Source: Kosakonia sacchari SP1 (lineage in GTDB: Bacteria; Pseudomonadota; Gammaproteobacteria; Enterobacterales; Enterobacteriaceae). Taken from it: 64,000 bases of DNA. Position 1 is the stretch's first letter. Each line of letters opens with the position of its first letter. The translations under genes were made by a program, and so were the position numbers. The notes under the pieces were generated by a model. The model was given only the letters and a program-made list of their open reading frames with translations, had not been told where the DNA came from and did no database searches. Positions 37,556 through 45,568 of this stretch are shown one piece after another. Location: positions 2,108,001-2,172,000 of the forward strand of contig NZ_CP007215.2 of the NCBI RefSeq assembly GCF_000300455.3, in the 5' to 3' direction.

Positions 37556-39208
37556 ATGTTTCAACGTCTGTCGTCGTTTCGGCTCAACCCGGTGCAACTG
37601 ACCTGGGTCGCCGCTCTGTTCTTTACCACCTTTGGCAATATTGCGCTGTGGCAAACGCTGTGGTCCAAAGTTGAGATCAACAGTCTGCACAATTTGCTGT
37701 TTGTTATCAGCCTGCCGGTTTTCCTGTTCTGCTTTTTTAACGTGTTGCTGACACCGGTAATGATGCTGCCGTACTTGCGTAAACCGCTGCTGGCGGCGCT
37801 GGTTGTTATCAGCGCCAGTTGCAGCTATTTTATGCTGCGCTACAACGTGCTGATCGACCGCAGCATGGTGCAGAATTTCTTTGAAACTAACCAGGCTGAG
37901 CTCACTTCGTATCTTTCTGTTCCGCTGGTGCTTACGCTACTTGTTCTGGGCGTGGTGCCGGCGGCGGCGATGGTGTTGCTGCCCGGCAAAAAAATTGGCC
38001 GTCCCGTACAACACCTGTTCTGGTGGCTATGCCAGGTTGTTGTGACGTTAACCCTTTTTGCCGCCGTGACGCTGGCGTTCTACAAGGATTACGCTTCGCT
38101 GCTGCGCAACAATATGCAGATAAAAGACCAGGCGCTGCCGTTTAACGTTGTCCGCAATACCAATGGTTACCTGAAACGCAAGTACAGCGTGAAATCGCAG
38201 CCTTTACGCACGGTGGCGGAAGATGCCACGCGTACGGCTGGGGAGCGGCCAAAACTGCTGATTGTTGTGGTCGGGGAAACCGCACGGGCACAGAACTTCC
38301 AGCTTAATGGGTATGCGCGCCCGACCAACCCAACGCTGTCGCAGCGCGAGGATATCATCAGTTTCAAACATGTCTCATCCTGTGGCACGGCGACGGCCAT
38401 TTCGCTGCCGTGCATGTTTTCGCGCATGACCCGTTCGCAATACAACGACGTGCGTGCCGCGACGGAAGAGAACCTGCTCGACATCCTGCAACGCACCGGC
38501 ATCCATATTCTCTGGCGTAATAATAACAACGGCGGCTGCAAAGGTATCTGCGCGCGCGTGCCCACCGATGATATGCCCGCGCAGAACATTGCCGGTCTCT
38601 GCGTCAATAAAGATGGCACCTGTTATGACGAAGTGTTGTTGCACAAGCTTACAGCGCGCATTGATGCGATGGCGGGGGACGCATTAATTGTATTGCACCA
38701 GATTGGCAGCCATGGGCCAACGTACTTCGAACGTTACCCGGCGCAGGCCAAAATCTTCAACCCTACCTGTGATAGCAATCAGATTGAGAAGTGCAGTAAC
38801 GAGGCGCTGCTCAATACGTACGACAATACGCTGGTCTATACCGACCGGATGCTGGATAAAACCATCGAGGTGTTGCAAGGCTATGCACCACAGCGCGATG
38901 TGGCGATGATTTACGTTTCCGACCACGGGGAGTCTTTGGGCGAGCGGGGGATGTACCTGCATGGTACGCCGTACATTATTGCGCCCGAGGAGCAAACTCA
39001 TGTCCCGCTGGTGATGTGGCTTTCGCCCGCGTTTGCACAGCATGCCGGGCTCAGTCTCTCCTGTATGCGCAGCCATGCCGATAGCAACAGCTATAGCCAT
39101 GACAATCTCTATCACTCGATTCTTGGGCTGTTCACTGTGCAAAGCCGTGTTTATCAACCCGCACTGGATATCTTTGCCGGGTGTCGAACCGCGATGCAGC
39201 GGCAATAA
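37556..39208 (+). CDS. eptA: Phosphoethanolamine transferase EptA
   Basis: Inner-membrane enzyme that moves phosphoethanolamine from phosphatidylethanolamine to lipid A, lowering the negative surface charge and polymyxin binding. Five N-terminal transmembrane helices (residues 1-180) carry a periplasmic sulfatase-like domain. The nucleophile is the Thr in SSCGTATAISLPCMFS near residue 280, with metal and catalytic segments VVVGETARAQNFQLNGY and IYVSDHGESLGERGMYLHG. Length 550, as usual. It is divergent from the two-component genes and lies in one cluster with a dgkA copy. Confidence 0.95.
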   Translation: MFQRLSSFRLNPVQLTWVAALFFTTFGNIALWQTLWSKVEINSLHNLLFVISLPVFLFCFFNVLLTPVMMLPYLRKPLLAALVVISASCSYFMLRYNVLIDRSMVQNFFETNQAELTSYLSVPLVLTLLVLGVVPAAAMVLLPGKKIGRPVQHLFWWLCQVVVTLTLFAAVTLAFYKDYASLLRNNMQIKDQALPFNVVRNTNGYLKRKYSVKSQPLRTVAEDATRTAGERPKLLIVVVGETARAQNFQLNGYARPTNPTLSQREDIISFKHVSSCGTATAISLPCMFSRMTRSQYNDVRAATEENLLDILQRTGIHILWRNNNNGGCKGICARVPTDDMPAQNIAGLCVNKDGTCYDEVLLHKLTARIDAMAGDALIVLHQIGSHGPTYFERYPAQAKIFNPTCDSNQIEKCSNEALLNTYDNTLVYTDRMLDKTIEVLQGYAPQRDVAMIYVSDHGESLGERGMYLHGTPYIIAPEEQTHVPLVMWLSPAFAQHAGLSLSCMRSHADSNSYSHDNLYHSILGLFTVQSRVYQPALDIFAGCRTAMQRQ

Positions 39209-39392
39209 AGCGGCTGTCCGTGCACGGTTGTTTAACTGAGGTAAAACCGCTGCTCGTCTATATGTTTGAAAATCCGGCTCGCTGCGATGGGTTGTCAGCA
39301 CATTCACCGCAGCGGGTTACGCCAGTCCGTCTCTTTCTGCTCTTTTTGGGATATAGTAGAAAACTCTCTTTTTATAACAGGTGGCACTGGCA

Positions 39393-39740
39393 ATGGCTTT
39401 GATCCCAAAAAACTACGCGCGGCTGGAAAGCGGTTATCGTGAGAAAGCACTTAAAATTTATCCGTGGGTGTGTGGGCGCTGTTCCCGCGAATTTGTCTAT
39501 TCAAATCTGCGCGAATTAACGGTTCACCATATCGATCACGACCATACCAATAACCCGGAAGATGGCAGCAACTGGGAGCTGTTGTGTCTGTTTTGCCATG
39601 ATCACGAACACTCGAAGTACACGGAAGCCGATCAGTACGGCACGACCGTGGTGGCGGGCGAAGACGCGCAAAAAGATGTCGGAGCCGCGACGTATAACCC
39701 GTTTGCCGATTTAAAATCGATGCTCAATAAGAAGAAATAG
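39393..39740 (+). CDS. yajD: YajD, HNH nuclease-family protein
   Basis: A 115-residue protein almost identical to E. coli YajD by eye. It has the HNH pattern with zinc-type cysteines, CGRCSREF, then LTVHHIDHDHTNNPED and LLCLFCHDHEHSKY. The function is unknown, but a DNA nuclease role is likely from the fold. I use the ATG at 39393 with an AGGTGG box 6 bases upstream, not the GTG at 39381. Single gene. Confidence 0.95.
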   Translation: MALIPKNYARLESGYREKALKIYPWVCGRCSREFVYSNLRELTVHHIDHDHTNNPEDGSNWELLCLFCHDHEHSKYTEADQYGTTVVAGEDAQKDVGAATYNPFADLKSMLNKKK

Positions 39741-39875
39741 CGCTGCAATGTTTGCTTCTGCCCGTAAAAATCAGCGTTGTGCAGGTCGGTAATCTGTCGT
39801 CAGGCGTTGCTGTAAATACGTGTGCTAAACAGGTTTTGCCCGCAAGCTGGCAGGTAAGTAGAGACAAGGATCCCA

Positions 39876-40910
39876 ATGATTAATATCAGCAAGCCTCTTC
39901 TGGCCCCGCCTCTTCAGGTCGGAGACACCATTGGTTTTTTCTCTTCATCTGCGCCGGTAACCACCACGGCTCCAAATCGGTTTAGCCGTGGAAAACGCTT
40001 CCTGGAGGAGAAAGGGTTTCGTCTTAAAGCCGGTCGCCTGACCGGCAAGTCTGATTTCTATCGCTCCGGTACGATTGCTGAGCGAGCGCAGGAGTTCAAC
40101 GAACTTATTCGCGATCCGCACATTCGCTGTGTGATGTCGACAATCGGGGGAAATAATAGTAACGCCTTGCTGCCTTATATTGATTATGACGCCCTGCAAG
40201 CGGACCCGAAAATAATCATCGGTTATTCAGATACCACCGCGTTACTGGCGGGAATTTACGCGCGTACAGGGTTAATTACTTTTTATGGCCCGGCGTTGGT
40301 TGCTTCATTTGGTGAATTTCCGCCGCTGGTTGATGCCACATATCGCGCTTTTATTGAAATACTTTGCGGACAGAATAACGGTCACTACGACTATGTTTTA
40401 CCGGAGAAATGGACTGATGAACGGCTTAACTGGGATGATGCCGAGCCGGTACGAACTAAGACACTGTATGCGAATAACTGCCGGTTTATAGGGCAGGGAT
40501 TACAAACAGGGCGCGTTATTGGCGGTAACCTTAATACTTTGTCGGGTATCTGGGGTAGCGAATGGATGCCTGAAATACGATCCGGTGACATTCTGTTTAT
40601 TGAAGATAGTTTAAAAGACATTGCCACCGTTGAACGTTCATTCGCCATGCTGAAACTCAATGGCATATTTAAAAAAGTGCGTGCGATCCTTCTTGGCAAA
40701 CATGAATTATTCGATAACGCGGGAAGCGGTCGGACGCCTTACGATGTATTGCGGGAAGTTTTAGGTGACGAAAACGTTCCGATCGTAGATGGTTTCGATT
40801 GTTGCCACACGCATCCGATGCTGACATTGCCTCTTGGTTCAACCCTCACCATTGATTTTGACAATCACAAGGTATCTATCGTCGAACCGTATCTGTCAGA
40901 CAGGCAATAG
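39876..40910 (+). CDS. MccF-like serine peptidase (microcin C self-immunity, S66/LD-carboxypeptidase family)
   Basis: A 344-residue S66 family peptidase that is very like MccF, the enzyme that cleaves processed and intact microcin C and gives immunity to producers. The nucleophile region is IIGYSDTTALLAGIYA with the preceding MSTIGGNNSNALLPYID; the acid and His parts are FIEDSLKDIATVER and CCHTHPMLTLPLG. The strong match begins at the N-terminus (PPLQVGDTIGFFSSSAPV). LdcA, the housekeeping relative, is shorter. No microcin C synthesis genes (mccABCDE) are present, so it would defend against others' microcins or cleave other aminoacyl nucleotides. A palindromic stem-loop follows. Confidence 0.9.
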   Translation: MINISKPLLAPPLQVGDTIGFFSSSAPVTTTAPNRFSRGKRFLEEKGFRLKAGRLTGKSDFYRSGTIAERAQEFNELIRDPHIRCVMSTIGGNNSNALLPYIDYDALQADPKIIIGYSDTTALLAGIYARTGLITFYGPALVASFGEFPPLVDATYRAFIEILCGQNNGHYDYVLPEKWTDERLNWDDAEPVRTKTLYANNCRFIGQGLQTGRVIGGNLNTLSGIWGSEWMPEIRSGDILFIEDSLKDIATVERSFAMLKLNGIFKKVRAILLGKHELFDNAGSGRTPYDVLREVLGDENVPIVDGFDCCHTHPMLTLPLGSTLTIDFDNHKVSIVEPYLSDRQ

Positions 40911-40942
40911 ACAGCTACCTGTTTATGACCAGGCCGCGAACC

Positions 40943-40966
40943 GTGCCCTCCTCATCAGGAGGGCAC
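40943..40966. terminator. Stem-loop between the convergent mccF-like and chemoreceptor genes
   Basis: GTGCCCTCCT (40943-40952) pairs with AGGAGGGCAC (40957-40966) around a 4-base loop. It lies 33 bases after one gene and 20 bases from the other. There is no T run on either strand, so the termination is not certain. Confidence 0.55.
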
Positions 40967-40985
40967 TTACTGGAAAGAGTAATCG

Positions 40986-42899
40986 TCAGAACGATTCCCA
41001 GTCAGCACTATGACCTGTCGACGTTGCTGGCTTCAGTTCAGTCTTGCGGTGATTCGCCGTTACGGTGTATTTGGGTTTCGCGGTATCTGAACGCAGTTTG
41101 AACACGGAAACCAGCTGTGCCAGCTGTTCAGCCTGTTGCTCCAGTGATGATGAAGCCGCCGACGACTCCTGAACCAATGCGGCATTCTGCTGTGTCGTTG
41201 AATCCAGCTCGGTGACCGCTTTACCAATCTGATCGATACCTCTGCTCTGTTCTTCCGACGCGCTTGAGATTTCGTTCATGATGCCACTCACATTGGTGAC
41301 AGAAGAGACTATCTGCTCCATCGTCGTCCCGGCTTTATTGGCCATTTCTGAACCGGTTACCACGCGTTGTACAGACTCTTTGATCAGGCTTTCGATCTCT
41401 TTGGCGGCCTGGGCGCTGCGCGATGCAAGGCTTCTGACTTCTCCTGCCACCACAGCAAAACCGCGACCCTGTTCACCTGCTCGCGCCGCCTCAACGGCTG
41501 CGTTAAGCGCAAGGATATTGGTCTGGAAAGAGATGCCATTGATGACGCTGATAATATCCGTGATCTTGTTTGAGCTTTCGGTGATGGTCTCCATTGTGCT
41601 GACGACATCCCAGACAATTTTCCCACCAGAACGCGCATGTTCCGCCGCCAGCACCGCGAGTTGACTGGCTTCGCGCGCGTTGTCGGCATTACGCTTAACT
41701 GTCGAGGTCAACTCCTCCATGCTTGCCGCCGTTTCAACCACGGCGGCAGACTGCTGCTCTGTACGGGAGGCCAGATCCGTATTGCCTGCTGAAATGTCCG
41801 ATGAGGCATTAGCAACATGAACCACCGACTCTTTTATCTGGGTGATCATTTCGCGAAGCTTATCGTTCATCACGCCCATGGCCAGCGTCAGGCGACCCAG
41901 TTCATCTTTGGACTGCGGCTCAATGGTGGCGGTCAAATCACCTTCGGCAATACGTTCTGCCAGCGTCAGATTGTGTTTTATCTGCCGCGTCATCTGCCGC
42001 GTAAGCAGCCAGGCGACCAGTAACCCCGTCAGTACGGCGCAAAGGGCAACTACACCCATGATGATCATCACCCGCTGAATGATATCGATATTTTTCTGCG
42101 TCTGGCTGACCACCAAATCCGACGTCACGGTATTGATTTTTTCCGCAACGGTCGTCAATTCCACTGCCGCCTGCTGCGACTCTTTTAATGCAGCGGCATA
42201 CGCTGCAACATGTCCCTGCATACTGCTGAGAAAAGTCTGCGCCATCGTTTTGTCTTCAGCGCTAAACGCTGCATTTTCAGCGTTAAGCATTTTTGTCGCT
42301 TCATCGTGTTGACGGGCAAAAATGTCCATTCCTTCCTTACCAGCGGATGACTGGATTTCATACGCCGTTGCCCAAATGTTATTGAGGCGGTTCAGCAACG
42401 CTATCTCGTTTTTTGAAGTGGTTTCCTGCTGCTCAAGGCGGGTACTGAATTGATCGAGCAGGCTTTTCATATCAACTGCTGTCAGGTTTTGTGACTGTTC
42501 TACGGTCACTTTTTCCAGCTTAACAAACGTGTCCCGGTGCGTGGCGTACTCAGGGATAGTGCTGCGCAGTTCATCAAACAACACGCGGGCGTCATCGTCC
42601 CAGGTGTAGTCCAGACCAGTAATCGCTTTCTGATCCATTTTGGCGATGGCGACTTTGTTCGCTTCAAGGGATTTTTCATCGTGGTTTAATTGATACGTCA
42701 AACGGTTACGCCGCGCGGTATTTAGCTCCGTACTGATTTCATTAATTAATTTACCTTTTAACGCGTGGTCACGGATATTGCTGGATTGCTGAATACTGAT
42801 AAGTGAAGACAGGACAATGATAATTATCAAAACCGCAAATCCACCAAACAGCTTGGCAGCGACAGGCAGGTTTTTTATTGACGGTAACAGCTTTGTCAT
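40986..42899 (-). CDS. Methyl-accepting chemotaxis protein
   Basis: A 637-residue chemoreceptor. One transmembrane segment lies at about residues 15-36, a helical periplasmic sensor at 37-275 and a second transmembrane segment at 277-297. Then come HAMP and the signalling hairpin with the conserved tip [20 protein letters not shown]. The protein ends in DWESF, close to the NWETF pentapeptide that binds CheR and CheB, so it is a full high-abundance type receptor. A FliA (sigma-28) type promoter lies 115-150 bases upstream. The ligand is not known. Confidence 0.93.
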   Translation of the reverse strand: MTKLLPSIKNLPVAAKLFGGFAVLIIIIVLSSLISIQQSSNIRDHALKGKLINEISTELNTARRNRLTYQLNHDEKSLEANKVAIAKMDQKAITGLDYTWDDDARVLFDELRSTIPEYATHRDTFVKLEKVTVEQSQNLTAVDMKSLLDQFSTRLEQQETTSKNEIALLNRLNNIWATAYEIQSSAGKEGMDIFARQHDEATKMLNAENAAFSAEDKTMAQTFLSSMQGHVAAYAAALKESQQAAVELTTVAEKINTVTSDLVVSQTQKNIDIIQRVMIIMGVVALCAVLTGLLVAWLLTRQMTRQIKHNLTLAERIAEGDLTATIEPQSKDELGRLTLAMGVMNDKLREMITQIKESVVHVANASSDISAGNTDLASRTEQQSAAVVETAASMEELTSTVKRNADNAREASQLAVLAAEHARSGGKIVWDVVSTMETITESSNKITDIISVINGISFQTNILALNAAVEAARAGEQGRGFAVVAGEVRSLASRSAQAAKEIESLIKESVQRVVTGSEMANKAGTTMEQIVSSVTNVSGIMNEISSASEEQSRGIDQIGKAVTELDSTTQQNAALVQESSAASSSLEQQAEQLAQLVSVFKLRSDTAKPKYTVTANHRKTELKPATSTGHSADWESF

Positions 42900-43018
42900 A
42901 GAGGTATCCTCAATATTAATTCTTAATATTCAAAAGACGGTTTCATTTTCACTTCTTATCAGGTTGCAGGTGTCTTCACTTCTTAAGAGGACGCTGGAGA
43001 TAGGGCTTATCAAATTAC

Positions 43019-43045
43019 TTATCGACACTTGCCGCACTTTGTTTA
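43019..43045 (-). promoter_or_regulatory. Sigma-28 (FliA) type promoter of the chemoreceptor gene
   Basis: Read on the minus strand: TAAACAAA, 11 bases, GTCGATAA. The consensus is TAAAGTTT-N11-GCCGATAA; the -10 box agrees in seven of eight bases and the TAAA of the -35 box is kept. It is 115-150 bases upstream of the start codon. Confidence 0.65.
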
Positions 43046-43433
43046 ATGAAAAAAAGAAAAAATTAAAGGTGAAAAAATATATTTTAAGTAAATGAGGCAC
43101 ATTGCATTATGGATATCAAAAAAGCAGGGTGCTTTTATTCGCTAACCGTTGTAATCATGAGCCAGCAAAGGTTTTTATTGGCAACGGTAAAACTAAGAAG
43201 GAATATATTATATGTGCCATTGTTCATATTGCCAGGCATGTAAAATTACCGGCTAGCCTGGTTTTAATTAGTGCTCTATGTTCTTTGGCGATAGCAGAGA
43301 ATTAAATGTGGGCGGGCTCGCAATATTTATTAGTCTGGCAGGATATTTCTCAATGTTGCTTTACTGGCCTGCCAAAACAGCACCATGCCTGTTTTGCAGC
43401 AGTGCTGTCAGTTTTCCCGACATGCAGGCAACA

Positions 43434-43458
43434 AAAAACCCGCACCAGGCGGGTTTTT
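43434..43458 (-). terminator. Rho-independent terminator of the cold-shock gene
   Basis: AAAAACCCGC (43434-43443) and GCGGGTTTTT (43449-43458) form a stem around a 5-base loop, symmetric enough to work on both strands. It lies about 75 bases after the csp stop codon. Confidence 0.85.
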
Positions 43459-43531
43459 ATTCTCAGTCGTGCTTAACTGCTCAGGCCGTTTGCCGTCATC
43501 GCTGTGGTAAGCTGCTGAAAAAGGGCGGGGC

Positions 43532-43744
43532 TTACAGCGCAGTAACGTTACCAGCTGCCGGGCCTTTCGCGCCGCTTTCGATGGTGAAGGAGACTTTCTG
43601 ACCTTCATCCAGGGTTTTGTAGCTGTCGCTCTGGATTGCAGAGAAGTGAACAAACACATCTTTGCTGCCGTCGTCCGGAGTGATAAAGCCAAAACCTTTG
43701 TCAGAATTGAACCATTTTACTAAACCAGTCATTTTATTTGACAT
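43532..43744 (-). CDS. CspA-family cold-shock protein
   Basis: A 70-residue single-strand nucleic acid binding protein, a near copy of E. coli CspA, CspB and CspG ([13 protein letters not shown] start, [13 protein letters not shown] end). RNP1 is KGFGFI and RNP2 is VFVHF. A GGAA box lies 7 bases upstream of the start. Csp mRNAs have long 5' leaders that act as cold sensors; the roughly 150 bases upstream could hold one, but I could not fix a promoter or cold box. Which of the paralogues it is cannot be decided. Confidence 0.93.
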   Translation of the reverse strand: MSNKMTGLVKWFNSDKGFGFITPDDGSKDVFVHFSAIQSDSYKTLDEGQKVSFTIESGAKGPAAGNVTAL

Positions 43745-44091
43745 CGATATTTCCTTAATTAATGAGCCACGAAGCGCGGCGATAATGGCCTGTGATTATA
43801 GAGTGACTTATTTGGCACTTAGGAGGAGGCTCACGAAGAAGGGTATCTTTGGATAACTCTTGAACTGAGGACTGCTTTACTAAAACTGCTTTCATAAGGT
43901 CTGTATTCCAAACCGATGGCGCTATTAAGACATAGCGAGTTCGATTTGGCAATGTTTATGTTTTTTTATTTTAACCACTTACACACCCGGATGGCTGCAT
44001 GGCTGTCTGTTTTGCTCGCCTGTAAGTACTTTCTTAAGCCTATTATTTCGCAAAGTCTTAGCGAGACTGCGATCCCAATTTGCTTATCGGG

Positions 44092-44119
44092 CAAACAAAA
44101 AGGCCACCGCAAGGTGGCC
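44092..44119 (-). terminator. Rho-independent terminator after the 43-residue gene
   Basis: Minus strand: GGCCACC, 4-base loop, GGTGGCC, then TTTTTGTTT. The stem begins 7 bases beyond the stop codon of the small gene at 44127-44258. Confidence 0.9.
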
Positions 44120-44126
44120 CCGATCG

Positions 44127-44258
44127 TCATTTTCTCGGTTTACCCGCGTCCGAGCGTTTCTCACGAACCCTGCCGTTATTGTTGCGATCGCGAGGTTGTG
44201 TGCCACCACCAGGTTTAGGTACGACGACGTCTGGATTAAGTGGTCTTCTGTCAGCCAT
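44127..44258 (-). CDS. Uncharacterised 43-residue basic, Pro/Gly-rich protein
   Basis: A frame of 44 codons starts at 44258 and ends at 44127. It begins MADRRPLNPDVVVPKPGGG and ends in SDAGKPRK; it has 12 Arg/Lys and 6 Pro and no hydrophobic segment, so it should be soluble and probably disordered. GGGGACGGAAAC lies directly upstream of the ATG, giving a ribosome binding site. A strong terminator starts 7 bases after the stop codon, which is the main support that this is a real transcript end. I do not recognise a family. Its start lies only 17 bases from the divergent start of the RES-linked frame. Confidence 0.6.
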   Translation of the reverse strand: MADRRPLNPDVVVPKPGGGTQPRDRNNNGRVREKRSDAGKPRK

Positions 44259-44275
44259 GTTTCCGTCCCCAAAGA

Positions 44276-44501
44276 ATGGCAAAAGTGCCATCGACGGTGA
44301 TACGCCTCGCTTGTTGACCTTGCAACGCGGATCGGACTACATATTGAGCAGCATCAAATTTATCCTCATATCAGCACAGGCATGCAGACCGGAAATCAGG
44401 CTATTAAACGAAGCAGAATCGACGCCGCTGCCATGGCAGACTTTTTCTCAGAACACAATGAGGAGATTTATGGATCTGACAACGCATTTTACAGAGGTTG
44501 A
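44276..44501 (+). pseudogene. Possible frameshifted antitoxin partner of the RES-domain gene
   Basis: An ATG at 44276 opens MAKVPSTVIRLAC and stops at 44317. The next frame is open from 44301 to 44501 and reads on in a protein-like way: SLVDLATRIGLHIEQHQIYP and later SRIDAAAMADFFSEHNEEIY. Joined by one frame step near 44300-44317 they would give a protein of about 75 residues that ends 32 bases inside the RES gene, a usual arrangement for an antitoxin-toxin pair. No Xre helix-turn-helix is visible. The break could be a real mutation, a sequencing error or a chance. It is not a known antitoxin to me. Confidence 0.4.
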
Positions 44502-44952
44502 CGGGGTCTTTTATCGCGCAGTTGATCCGGCCTACCGGCACTTTGCATTAGCCGGTTCCCGAGCGCCAGGGCGCTATTCTGACAGCCATCAACCAACGCT
44601 GTACCTGAGTTCATCGTCGGCAGGTGTAGAGGCGGCCATGCAATCCCACCGCGACAACAGAAATGCCAGCCTGGAAATAGTCAAAGTTAGGGTTATGGCA
44701 AAGAAAATTTTTGATCTCCGGAGTGCAGATGCCGTACTGGTTGCGGACATTAATCTTCAAGATGCGATTGCGCCATGGCAGGAGATTGTGAAGGAGGGCG
44801 GTGTTCCCGGCTCATGGGGTGTGCGTAATCGTCTTGAGTCACTCGGCTTTAATGGTTTAATTGACCCTTCGCGTAAAGCGCCCGGGCTCTGGCATCTGGT
44901 GCTTTTTGCCTGGAATAACAACAGCCAATGTCATGTCAATATTATTGAATAG
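44470..44952 (+). CDS. RES-domain protein (NAD-depleting toxin family)
   Basis: A 160-residue RES-domain protein. Conserved pieces are VFYRAVDPAYRHFALAGSRAP at the N-terminus (in part), GRYSDSHQPTLYLSS in the middle, and LGFNGLIDPSRKAPGLWHLV at the end, with the Arg, Glu/Gln and Ser positions typical of the fold. RES toxins of Xre-RES modules degrade NAD+ and stop growth. The start at 44470 has GGAG with a spacing of 4. The open frame continues upstream to 44080 but shows no family resemblance there. The normal DUF2384/Xre antitoxin gene is absent; a frame-broken small frame lies in its place. Confidence 0.78.
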   Translation: MDLTTHFTEVDGVFYRAVDPAYRHFALAGSRAPGRYSDSHQPTLYLSSSSAGVEAAMQSHRDNRNASLEIVKVRVMAKKIFDLRSADAVLVADINLQDAIAPWQEIVKEGGVPGSWGVRNRLESLGFNGLIDPSRKAPGLWHLVLFAWNNNSQCHVNIIE

Positions 44953-45200
44953 TACGAAGCTGACATAACGCACCGGATAGACACCACTACAGTCTGGCTA
45001 CGATGCTGATTACCGTTCTGGAAGCCGAAAGCGTACATGGCTGGCGAAAGAAATGCCTGCCGCGACGCCGTTTCTGGCAATGATGTCGCGATGTTGTCCG
45101 GCAATTTTCCTTTCTTGCGAAACGCGTTCACATTCCCTTCTTGTTGGCGGGCTACTTTTCCTCTGGTGATGTTTTTTTAACCACAAACGCGGAGAACAGC

Positions 45201-45497
45201 ATGAGAAGAGTAACCAGCACATGGTTTGCCACTGCTTTTATGGTCTGCACTTTTTCTGTCAGTGCTGCAATAGAGTACGATATCAAACCGCCACCGTTAC
45301 AAAGGGATAGCCCGCCTGTACCTGGCCCGGCACCGCTGGTTTATGGTGTCGTCCAGCAAACTACCACTCCGGTCGATGCATTAAACAATGTGGTTAAAAA
45401 TCTTCCGGCGCTGGAAAACGGCAAGCGTTATGAAGTCCGGCTGGAAGTGAGGGAACTGGCGCCCGTTCCCGCGCCGCCCGTTCCCCCCGCACCCTAG
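45201..45497 (+). CDS. Hypothetical secreted protein, proline-rich C-terminus
   Basis: A 98-residue protein with a signal peptide (MRRVTSTWFATAFMVCTFSV, cleavage after SAA near residue 23), so it should be periplasmic. The mature part has KPPPLQRDSPPVPGPAPL at its start and ends in the run VPAPPVPPAP. GGAG lies 6 bases before the ATG at 45201. A clean terminator follows after the stop codon, so it is a single-gene unit. I do not recognise a family. Confidence 0.75.
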   Translation: MRRVTSTWFATAFMVCTFSVSAAIEYDIKPPPLQRDSPPVPGPAPLVYGVVQQTTTPVDALNNVVKNLPALENGKRYEVRLEVRELAPVPAPPVPPAP

Positions 45498-45510
45498 TTA
45501 ACGCCTGTTC

Positions 45511-45530
45511 AGCCCCTTTCCGGGGCTTTT
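45511..45530 (+). terminator. Rho-independent terminator of the small secreted-protein gene
   Basis: AGCCCC and GGGGCT pair around a 5-base loop and are followed by TTT. It lies 13 bases past the stop codon. Confidence 0.8.
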
Positions 45531-45568
45531 ACCCCAACATATCCGGTTTTTGTCGACCTGTTTATACC

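Larger units (their letters stand above)
42900..43531. other. Intergenic region between the chemoreceptor and cold-shock genes
   Basis: About 630 bases with the FliA-type promoter at 43019-43045 and the csp terminator near 43434. The central part, 43050-43430, is AT-rich and I see no gene, repeat or RNA structure in it. Confidence 0.5.

Noticed and set aside
44301-44317. Programmed +1 frameshift like prfB in the RES-linked frame
   Set aside because: The UGA-C context fits, but there is no upstream Shine-Dalgarno stimulator and the slip would need a poorly matching codon; an ordinary mutation is simpler. Kept only as an alternative.
44080-44469. In-frame upstream extension of the RES-domain gene
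   Set aside because: The extension shows no RES-domain similarity, runs over the terminator of the small gene and lacks a ribosome site; the start at 44470 has a good one.
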